DNA of 64,000 nt from Arenicola marina (taxonomy: Eukaryota; Annelida; Polychaeta; Arenicolidae). The stretch covers positions 3,534,001 to 3,598,000 of the forward strand of contig OZ025255.1 in NCBI GenBank assembly GCA_964019135.1, in the 5' to 3' direction. The notes beneath the pieces are model-generated. The model was given only the letters and a program-made list of their open reading frames with translations, was not told the DNA's origin and did no database searches. Position numbers and translations under genes: made by a program. Below, piece after piece: positions 39,701-51,700 of this stretch (its first letter is position 1; each line of letters begins with the position of its first letter).

Positions 39701-42700
39701 AGGCGGCACTCACCCTTGGCGAGCTGTGGGTGGGGCAGTGTCTTGGTGAGGAGGTGCATGGGGACGGAGGCGGCACTCACCCTTGGCGAGCTGTGGGTGG
39801 GGCAGTGTCTTGGTGAGGAGGTGCATGGGGACGGAGGCGGCACTCACCCTTGGCGAGCTGTGGGTGGGGCAGTGTCTTGGTGAGGAGGTGCATGGGGACG
39901 GAGGCGGCACTCACCCTTGGCGAGCTGTGGGTGGGGCAGTGTCTTGGTGAGGAGGTGCATGGGGACGGAGGCGGCACTCACCCTTGGCGAGCTGTGGGTG
40001 GGGCAGTGTCTTGGTGAGGAGGTGCATGGGGACGGAGGCGGCACTCACCCTTGGCGAGCTGTGGGTGGGGCAGTGTCTTGGTGAGGAGGTGCATGGGGAC
40101 GGAGGCGGCCCGGCGGTAGGGCACCTTGGCGGCCAGCGAGCCGCTCACGGACCGGATACTGTCAGTCCGCGCCAGGGCGAAGCGCGCGCGGTTGATCTTC
40201 TTCAGGAAGTTACTGTTGTGGCGGTCGCTACTGCGCAGGTCTGCAATGATTACAACAAACACTTATCATCGGCGGTCGCCACTGCGCAGGTCTGCAATGA
40301 TTACAACAAACACTTATCATTGGAGGTCGCTAATGCGCAGTCTGCAATGATTACAATAAACACTTATCATTGGAGGTCGCTAATGCGCAGTCTGCAATGA
40401 TTACAATAAACAGTTACCATTGGAGGTCGCTACTGCGCAGATCTGCAGTGATTACAACAGTTATCACTGGCGGTCGCTCACCCTGTACGTTGGCGATGTC
40501 CCCTGTGTGTTCCAGGTCGAGCTGGGCCTCCAGACACAACGTGTCAAAGCGGTTGAGATAGAACTCCCAGGAGAAGATGTCGTGCTCCCTCAGCACCGAC
40601 GACAACAGATGCATCTTGTGTAGGATCATCGTCCGGTCGCTGATCACCGAGTCAAATTGGAACTCCAGGCAGTGGCAAATACACTGCGGACAGACCAAAA
40701 GGGGAACTTCAACACATACACTGCGGACAGGAAAAAGGGGGGAATTTTAACACATACCCTGTGGACAGACTAAAGGGGGGACTTCAACACATACATTGTG
40801 GACAGACCAAAGGGGGGACTTCAACACATACACTTTGGACAGAACAAAGGGGAGGCTTTAACACATACACTGCGGACAGACCAAAGGGGGGACTTCAACA
40901 CATACACTGTGGACAGACCAAAGAGGGGACTTCAACACATACACTGTGGACAGACCAAAGAGGAGAATTTAACACACACACTGTGGACAGACCAAAGGGG
41001 GGACTTCAACACATACACTGTGGACAGACCAAAGAGGGGACTTCAACACATACCCTGTGGACAGACCAAAGAGGGGACTTCAACACATACACTGTGGAGA
41101 GACCAAAGGGGGGACTTCAACACATACACTGTGGACAAACCAAAGTGGGGACTTCAACAAATACACTGTGGACAGACCAAAGGGTAGAAATCAACACACT
41201 TCAAACAGACATACCCTTAATCGCCCCGGGACGATCTTTTGTCCTTGGTCATTTATTATTGTCCACCTCAACTGTCTTAAGGACTTTTTGTCACCCACCT
41301 TGATGTCAGTGTATCTGGTGATCTATGATCGCCCACCTTAATTGTTTAATGACTTTTTATCACCCACCTTAATTGCCTAATGATTTTTTGTCACCCACCT
41401 TGACGTCAGTGTATCTGGTGATCTATTATCGCCCACCTTAAATGTTTAATGACTTTTTATCACCCACCTTGATGTCAGTGTATCTGGTGATCTATTATCG
41501 CCCACCTTAATTGTTTAATGACTTTTTATCACCCACCTTGATGTCAGTGTATCTGGTGATCTATTATCGCCCACCTTAAATGTTTAATGACTTTTTATCA
41601 CCCACCTTGATGTCAGTGTATCTGGTGATCTATTATCGCCCACCTTAATTGTTTAATGACTTTTTATCACCCACCTTGATGTCAGTGTATCTGGTGATCT
41701 ATTATCGTCCACCCAATGTCAGTTTCTCTAGTGATCTATTATCGCCCACCTTGATGCCGGAGTCTTTGATGGTCTCCAGGTAGAGCGCTGCTCGCTGCAC
41801 GACGGACGAGTTGACATCGCCCAGCGAGCCAATCAAGTAGCAGAACGCATGCGCCAGTGACGTCATGATTTGCTGGTTGTTTTGAATGGCGCGTGTGTTC
41901 AGCCGCTTCGCAATCATCGTCACCTTCTCCACTGCAATCAACACACACACATAACATGGATAACAGGTAGGTAGGCAGGTAGGAGTCGCTATCAAAGGGC
42001 CCTGAACAACATCAGAAGAGCCATATTTTCTGACATATTAAAATCCAAATTAACATGATTAAGACCAGCAAAGCTACAAATAATCGAATACAAATATTTC
42101 TATACGAAAGTTATTTATATTTAGGCATATGTTGTGCATATATTTCAGGAGATCTATGCTATATAGATATAGACTGACCGTACTTTCTAAAGACTACCGG
42201 TAGTCTTTTAGCGAACCATAGGGTGAATCCCACGGACGCCGAGCACGACAGTCACCATATATTACCGGCGGAGAATCTGGATCTCCAGTCCTCGTGGTTG
42301 TAGTCCTCCTCGATGAGGGTCCAGAAGACGTCGGCTCCGGACGGCAGGGTGAGGCAGTGGAGCAGGAGGGGCACGCACAGCGTGGCGATGTGGGAGTGCT
42401 CGGCCTGCAGCAGCTTCCACAGGCTGAAGGCACGACACGGGAGCTATGTAACCACCGCCCACCTCCACAGGCTGAAGGCACGACACGGGAGCTATGTAAC
42501 CACCGCCCACCTCCACAGGCTGAAGGCACGACACGGGAGCTATATAACCACCGCCCACCTCCACAGGCTGTGTAACCACCGCCCACCTCCACATGCTGAA
42601 GGTACGACACGGGAGCTATGTAACCACCGCCTACCTCCATAGGCTGAAGGCATGACACGGGAGCTATGTAACCAACGCCCACCTCCACAGGCTGAAGGCA

Positions 42701-45700
42701 CGACACGAGAGCTATGTAACCACCGCCCACCTCCACAGGCTGAAGGCACGACACGGGAGTTATGTAACCACCGCCCACCTCCGCAGGCTGAAGGCACGAC
42801 ACGGGAGTTATGTAACCACCGCCCACCTGCACAGGCTGAAGGCACGACACGGGAGCTATGTAACCACCGCCCACCTCCACAGTCCATATGCCACAGCCTT
42901 TATAGCAGAAATGTCTTTACATGTCTAGCAATGATGAAGCCCCAGATTGAACCCTGGGCGAAGACATACTCCGAAAAATGCAGACAAACACAGACGTAGG
43001 AATTTAGATGCAAGGAGAGTGTACTTTCTGCAAATACGTAAGTAGAAAAAAGGGACCCATGTAAACAATGTGAAACATTTAGAAACCTAGGAATCCAGGG
43101 AGGCCTGACATTACTAACGTCTCGTGTTCCAAGAAGGGTTCTGAGAACACATACCGCGCACACACACGTACGTACTTGGGGAGCAAGAGTTCCTGTGTTT
43201 GACGAGGACATACGCACTTGGGGAGCATGAGTTTCTGTCTTTGACGAGGACATACGTACTTGGGGAGCATGAGTTTCTGTGTTTGACGAGGACATGCGCA
43301 CTTGGGGAGCATGAGTTTCTGTCTTTGACGAGGACATACGCACTTGGAGAGCATGAGTTTCTGTGTTTGACGAGGACATACGCTCTTGGGGAGCATGAGT
43401 TTCTGTGTTTGACGAGGACATACGCACTTGGGGAGCATGAGTTTCTGTCTTTGACGAGGATATACGCACTTGGGGAGCATGAGTTTCTGCGTTTGACGAG
43501 GACATACGCACTTGGAGAGCATGAGTTTCTGTCTTTGACGAGGACATACGCACTTGGGGAGCATGAGTTTCTGTGTTTGACGAGGACATACGCACTTGGG
43601 GAGCATGAGTTTCTGTGTTTGACGAGGACATACGTACTTGGGGAACATGAGTTTCTGTGTTTGACGAAGACATACGCACTTGGGAAGCATGAGTTTCTGT
43701 CTTTGACGAGCACATACGCACTTGGGGAGCAAGAGTTCCTGTGTTTGACGAGGACATACGCACTTGGGGAGCATGAGTTTCTGTCTTTGACGAGGACATA
43801 CGTACTTGGGGAGCATGAGTTTCTGTGTTTGACGAGGACATACGTACTTTGGGAGGATGAGTTCCTGTGTTTGACGAGGACATGCGCACTTGGGGAGCAT
43901 GAGTTTCTGTCTTTGACGAGGACATACGCACTTGGAGAGCATGAGTTTCTGTGTTTGACGAGGACATACGCTCTTGGGGAGCATGAGTTTCTGTGTTTGA
44001 CGAGGACATACGCACTTGGGGAGCATGAGTTTCTGTCTTTGACGAGGATATACGCACTTGGGGAGCATGAGTTTCTGCGTTTGACGAGGACATACGCACT
44101 TGGGGAGCATAAGTTTCTGTGTTTGACGAGGACATACGCACTTGGGGAGCATGAGTTTCTGTGTTTGACGAGGACATACGCACTTGGGGAGCATGAGTTT
44201 CTGTGTTTGACGAGGACATACGTACTTGGGGAACATGAGTTTCTGTGTTTGACGAAGACATACGCACTTGGGAAGCATGAGTTTCTGTCTTTGACGAGCA
44301 CATACGTACTTGGGGAGCATGAGTTTCTGTGTTTGACGAGGACATACGCACTTGGGGAGCATGAGTTTCTGTGTTTGACGAGGACATACGCTCTTGGGGA
44401 GCAGGAGTTTCTGTGTTTGACGAGGACATACGTACTTGGGGAACATGAGTTTCTGTGTTTGACGAGGACATACGCACTTGGGGAGCATGAGTTTCTGTGT
44501 TTGACGAGGACATACGCTCTTGGGGAGCATGAGTTTCTGTGTTTGACGAGGACATACGTACTTGGGGAGCATGAGTTTCTGCGTTTTACGAGGACATATG
44601 CACTTGGGGAGCATGAGTTTCTGTGTTTTACGAGGACATACGCACTTGGGGAGCATGAGTTTCTGTGTTTGACGAGCACATACGTACTTGGGGAGCATGA
44701 GTTTCTGTGTTTGACGAGGACATACGCACTTGGGGAGCATGAGTTTCTGTCTTTGACGAGGACATACGCACTTGGGGAGCATGAGTTTCTGTGTTTGACG
44801 AGGACATACGCTCTTGGGGAGCATGAGTTTCTGTGTTTGACGAGGACATACGTACTTGGGGAGCATGAGTTTCTGCGTTTTACGAGGACATATGCACTTG
44901 GGGAGCATGAGTTTCTGTGTTTGACGAGGACATACGCACTTGGGGAGCATGAGTTTCTGTGTTTGACGAGGACATACGTACTTGGGGAGCATGAGTTTCT
45001 GTGTTTGACGAGGACATACGTACTTGGGGAGCATGAGTTTCTGTGTTTGACGAGGACGTACGTACTTGGGGAGCATGAGTTTCTTGAGGCAGTGCTTGAC
45101 GAATGACTCGTGCTCGGTGACGGTGTAGTTGAGACACTCGCCGTGCAGACAGAGTAGCTTGGTGGACCGCAGCAGGAAGTAGATGGCGTCCGCGTCGGTG
45201 TGGTCCTCCAGCTCCTGCACAACAACCGGCACGTGACATATATCATATCAATCTATCACAATAGGGATACAGTGTAACAGCTGTCAGGTGTATCGCTATA
45301 GGGATACAGTGTATCAGCTGTCAGGTGTATCGCTATAGGGATACAGTGTAACAGCTGTCAGGTGTATCGTTATAGGGATACAGTGTATCAGCTGTCAGGT
45401 GTATCGCTATAGGGATACAGTGTAACAGCTGTCAGGTGTATCGCTATAGGGATACAGTGTATCAGCTGTCAGGTGTATCGCTATAGGGATACAGTGTAAC
45501 AGCTGTCAGGTGTATCGCTATAGGGATACAGTGTAACAGCTGTCAGGTGTATCGCTATAGGGATACAGTGTAACAGCTGTCAGGTGTATCGCTATAGGGA
45601 TACAGTGTAACAGCTGTCAGGTGTATCGCTATAGGGATACAGTGTATCAGCTGTCAGGTGTATCGCCATAGGGATACAGTGTATCAGCTGTCAGGCGTAT

Positions 45701-48700
45701 AGCTATAGGGATACAGTGTATCAGCTGTCAGGTGTATCGCTATAGGGATACAGTGTATCAGCTGTCAGGCGTATAGCTATAGGGATACAGTGTATCAGCT
45801 GTCAGGTGTATCGCTATAGGGATACAGTGTATCAGCTGTCAGGTGTATCGCTATAGGGATACAGTGTATCAGCTGTCAGGTGTATCGCTATAGGGATACA
45901 GTGTATCAGCTGTCAGGCGTATAGCTATAGGGATACAGTGTATCAGCTGTCAGGTGTATCGCTATAGGGATACATTGTAACAGCTGTCAGGTGTATCGCT
46001 ATAGAGATACAGTGTATCAGCTGTCAGGTGTATCGCTATAGGGATACAGTGTATCAGCTGTCAGGTGTATCGCTATAGGGATACAGTGTATCAGCTGTCA
46101 GGTGTATCGCTATAGGGATACAGTGTATCAACTGTCAGGTGTATCGCTATAGGGATACAGTGTATCAGCTGTCAGGTGTATCGCTATAGGGATACAGTGT
46201 ATCAGCTGTCAGGTGTATCGCTATAGGGATACAGTGTATCAGCTGTCAGGTGTATCGCTATAGGGATACAGCGTATCAGCTGTCAGGCGTATAGCTATAG
46301 GGATACAGTGTATCAGCTGTCAGGTGTATCGCTATAGGGATACAGTGTATCAGCTGTCAGGTGTATCGCTATAGGGATACAGTGTATCAGCTGTCAGGTG
46401 TATCGCTATAGGGATACAGTGTATCAGCTGTCATGTGTATCGCTACCAGATACAGTGTATCAGCTATAGGGACACAGTGTATCAGCTGTCAGGTGTATCG
46501 CTATCAGATACAGTGCATCAGATGTGTCGCCAAAGGATACAGTGTATCAGCTGTCAGGTGTATAGCTATAGGAATACAGTGTATCAGCTGTCAGGCGTAT
46601 CGTTATTGGTATACAGTGATTCCCCTGTCAGGTGTATCGCTATAGGGATACAGTGTATCCGCTGTCAGGTATATCGCTATAGGGATACAGTGTATCAGCT
46701 GTCAGGTGTATCGCTATAGGGATACAGTGTATCAGCTGTCAGGTGTATCGCTATAGGGATACAGTGTATCAGCTGTTAGGTGTATCGCTATAGGGATACA
46801 GTGTATCAGCTGTCAGGTGTATCGCTATAGGAATACAGTGTATCAGCTGTCAGGTGTATCGCTATAGGAATACAGTGTATCAGCTGTCAGGCGTATAGCT
46901 ATAGGGATACAGTGTATCAGCTGTCAGGTGTATCGCTATAGGGATACAGTGTAACAGCTGTCAGGTGTATCGCTATAGGGATACAGTGTATCAGCTGTCA
47001 GGTGTATCGCTATAGGGATACAGTGTATCAGCTGTCAGGTGTATCGCTATAGGGATACAGTGTATCAGCTGTCAGGTGTATCGCTATAGGGATACAGTGT
47101 ATCAGCTGTCAGGTGTATAGCTATAGGGATACAGTGTATCAGCTGTCAGGTGTATCGCTATAGTGATACAGTGTATCAGCTGTCAGGCGTATAGCTATAG
47201 GGATACAGTGTATCAGCTGTCAGGTGTATAGTTATAGGAATACAGTGTATCAGCTGTCAGGCGTATCGCTATAGGAATACAGTGTATCAGCTGTCAGGTG
47301 TATCGCTATAGGGATACAGTGTATCAGCTGTCAGGTGTATCGCTATAGGGATACAGTGTATCAGCTGTCAGGTGTATCGCTATAGGGATACAGTGTATCA
47401 GCTGTCAGGTGTATCGCTATAGGGATACAGTGTATCAGCTGTCAGGTGTATCGCTATAGGGATACAGTGTATCAGCTGTCAGGCGTATAGCTATAGGGAT
47501 ACAGTGTATCAGCTGTCAGGTGTATCGCTATAGGGATAAAGTGTATCAGCTGTCAGGCGTATCGCTATAGGGATACAGTGTATCAGCTGTCAGGAGTATC
47601 GCTATAGGGATACAATGTATCAGCTGTCAGGTGTATCGCTATAGGAATACAGTGTATCAGCTGTCAGGTGTATCGCTATAGGGATACAGTGTATCAGCTG
47701 TCATGTGTATCGCTACCAGATACAGTGTATCAGCTATAGGGACACAGTGTATCAGCTGTCAGGTGTATCGCTATCAGATACAGTGCATCAGATGTGTCGC
47801 CAAAGGATACAGTGTATCAGCTGTCAGGTGTATAGCTATAGGAATACAGTGTATCAGCTGTCAGGCGTATCGTTATTGGTATACAGTGATTCCCCTGTCA
47901 GGTGTATCGCTATAGAGATACAGTGTATCCGCTGCCAGGCGTATCGCTATAGGGATACAGTGTATCCGCTGTCAGGTGTATCGCTATACGGATACAGTGT
48001 ATCAGCTGTCAGGCGTATAGCTATAGGGATACAGTGTATCAGCTGTCAGGCGTATAGCTATAGGGATACAGTATATCAGCTGTCAGGTGTATCGCTATAG
48101 GGATACAGTGTAACAGCTGTATCGCTATGGGGATACAGTGTATCAGCTGTCAGGTGTATCGCTATAGGGATACAGTGTATCAGCTGTCAGGTGTATCGCT
48201 ATATGGATACAGTGTAACAGCTGTATCGCTATAGGGATACAGTGTATCAGCTGTCAGGTGTATCGCTATAGGGATACAGTGTATCAGCTGTCAGGTGTAT
48301 CGCTATAGGGATACAGTGTATCAGCTGTCAGGTGTATCGCTATAGGGATACAGTGTATCAGCTGTCAGGTGTATCGCTATAGGGATACAGTGTATCAGCT
48401 GTCAGGCGTATAGCTATAGGGATACAGTGTATCAGCTGTCAGGTGTATCGCTATAGGGATAAAGTGTATCAGCTGTCAGGCGTATCGCTATAGGGATACA
48501 GTGTATCAGCTGTCAGGAGTATCGCTATAGGGATACAATGTATCAGCTGTCAGGTGTATCGCTATAGGAATACAGTGTATCAGCTGTCAGGTGTATCGCT
48601 ATAGGGATACAGTGTATCAGCTGTCATGTGTATCGCTACCAGATACAGTGTATCAGCTATAGGGACACAGTGTATCAGCTGTCAGGTGTATCGCTATCAG

Positions 48701-51700
48701 ATACAGTGCATCAGATGTGTCGCCAAAGGATACAGTGTATCAGCTGTCAGGTGTATAGCTATAGGAATACAGTGTATCAGCTGTCAGGCGTATCGTTATT
48801 GGTATACAGTGATTCCCCTGTCAGGTGTATCGCTATAGAGATACAGTGTATCCGCTGCCAGGCGTATCGCTATAGGGATACAGTGTATCCGCTGTCAGGT
48901 GTATCGCTATACGGATACAGTGTATCAGCTGTCAGGCGTATAGCTATAGGGATACAGTGTATCAGCTGTCAGGCGTATAGCTATAGGGATACAGTATATC
49001 AGCTGTCAGGTGTATCGCTATAGGGATACAGTGTAACAGCTGTATCGCTATGGGGATACAGTGTATCAGCTGTCAGGTGTATCGCTATAGGGATACAGTG
49101 TATCAGCTGTCAGGTGTATCGCTATATGGATACAGTGTAACAGCTGTATCGCTATAGGGATACAGTGTATCAGCTGTCAGGTGTATCGCTATAGGGATAC
49201 AGTGTATCAGCTGTCAGGTGTATCGCTATAGGGATACAGTGAGCTATAATACCTGACTGGTCAGACACCTTGATGAGCCACCATCGTGCCGCGTTACTTG
49301 ATGTGCGACTGTCCCAGGTAATTACGAAATGTGTGAAAGTCCCAGGTAATTACCAAATGTGTGACTGTCCCAGATAATTACCAAATGTGTGACTGTCCCA
49401 GGTAATTACCATATGTGTGACTGACCCAGGGAATTACCAAATGTGTGACTGTCCCAGGTAATTACCAAATGTGTGACTGTCCCAGGTAATTACCAAATGT
49501 GTGACTGCCCAAGTAATTACCAAATGTGTGACTGTCCCAGGCAATTACCAAATGCGTGACCACCCAGGTAATTACCAAATGTGTGACTGTCCCAGGTAAT
49601 TACCAAATGTGTGACTGTCCCAGGTAATTACCAAATGTGAGACTGCCCAGGTAATTACCAAATGTGTGACTGTCTCAGGTAATTACCAAATGTGTGACTG
49701 ACCCAGGGAATTACCAAATGTGTGACTGTCCCAGGTAATTACCAAATGTGTGACTGTCCCAGGTAATTACCAAATGTGTGACTGCCCAGGTAATTACCAA
49801 ATGCGTGACCACCCAGGTAATTACCAAGCGTGTGACTGTCTCAGGTAATTACCAAACGTGTGACTGTCCCAGGTAATTACCAAATGCGTGACTGTCCCAG
49901 GTAATTACCAAATGTGTGACTGTCTCAGGTAATTACCAAATGTGTGACTGACCCAGGGAATTACCAAATGTGTGACTGTCCCAGGTAATTACCAAATGTG
50001 AGACTGCCCAGGTAATTACCAAATGCGTGACTGTCCCAGGTAATTACCAAATGCGTGACTGTCCCAGGTAATTACCAAATGTGTGACTGTCCCAGGTAAT
50101 TACCAAATGCGTGACTGTCCCAGGTAATTACGAAATGTGTGACTGTCTCAGGTAATTACGAAATGTGTGACTGTCCCAGGTAATTACGAAATGTGTGACT
50201 GTCCCAGGTAATTACCAAATGTGTGACTGTCCCAGGTAATTACCAAATGTGTGACTGTCTCAGGTAATTACCAAATGCGTGACTGTCCCAGGTAATTACC
50301 AAATGTGTGACTGTCCCAGGTAATTACCAAATCTGTGACTGCCCAGGTAATTACCAAATGCGTGACTGTCCCAGGTAATTACCAAATGTGTGACTGTCCC
50401 AGGCAATTACCAAATGTGTGACTTTCCCAGGTAATTACCAAATGTGTGACTGTCCCAGGTAATTACCAAATGTGTGACTGTCCCAGGTAATTAGCAAATG
50501 TGACTGTCCCAGGTAATTACCAAATGTGTGACTGTCCCAGGTAATTACCAAATGTGTGACTGTCCCAGGTAATGACCAAATGTGTGACTGTCCCAGGTAA
50601 TTACCAAATGTGTGACTGTCCCAGGTAACTACCAAATGTGTGACTGTCCCAGGTAATTACCAAATGTGTGACTGTCCCAGGTAATTACCAAATGTGTGAC
50701 TGTCCCAGGTAATTACCAAATGTGACTGTCCCAGGTAATTACCAAATGTGTGACTTTCCCAGGTAAGTACCAAATGTGTGACTGTCCCAGGTAATTACCA
50801 AATGTGTGACTTTCCCAGGTAATTACCAAATGTGTGATTGTCCCATGTAATTACCAAATGTGTGACTGTCCCAGGTAATTATGCGATCACTTACCTTGAG
50901 GAAGGCATGAAGTAGACTCAGATGAACAGGAAATGACGTCATATCGAACTCGGGTTCCGGTTCTTCCTCACGGGTTGACTCTTGAGTCTTTTTGTCTGCA
51001 ACACGTCAGTGTGAGTGTTCACCGATGGTGGCAGTGACTACCACAGCCACACATGTGCTATATCAATATTAGTAGGTAAGTTTTAAGCATGGTAGAAAAT
51101 ATTACTAATTCATTAAACCAGTCTGTCACCCCCACCGTCCACACACATACTCTGTGCCTCCATCATGTGACGCTGCTGGATCTCCTCGACCTTGGGAAGG
51201 TCCTTGACCGGTAACTTGACCTCATCTCTCGGCGCCACGTGCAGCATGACCTTGGCGATCAGCTGGTGTATCAGCGCGCTAACCTGTGGCACAAGTTTAA
51301 ACGTCTCTCGAAAGCGGCGTGAACAGAGCGTTATTGGGGATGGGGACAGGTCGGGGGGGAGGGGGGTACACACCTCATACAGGCCACAGTGGCGGGGGGG
51401 GGCGGAAGGAGGGGGTACACCCAGTACACAGGCCACAGTGGAGAGCAGAGGGATGGTACAGAACTCACACAGACCACAGTGGAGAGCAGAGGGATGGTAC
51501 AGAACTCACACAGACCACAGTGGAGAGCAGAGGGATGGTACAGAACTCACACATACCACAGTGGAGAGCAGAGGGATGGTACAAAACTCACACAGACCAC
51601 AGTGGAGAACAGAGGGATGGTACAGAACTCACACAGACCACAGTGGAGAGCACAGGCTGCGAGGGGGTCGAGGGGGGTCACACACCTCACACAGGCTGCA

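Noticed and set aside
42900-45246. Frames of 551 to 717 codons on both strands
   Set aside because: Forty-two-base unit without stops; only the w13 part at 45066-45214 is conserved.
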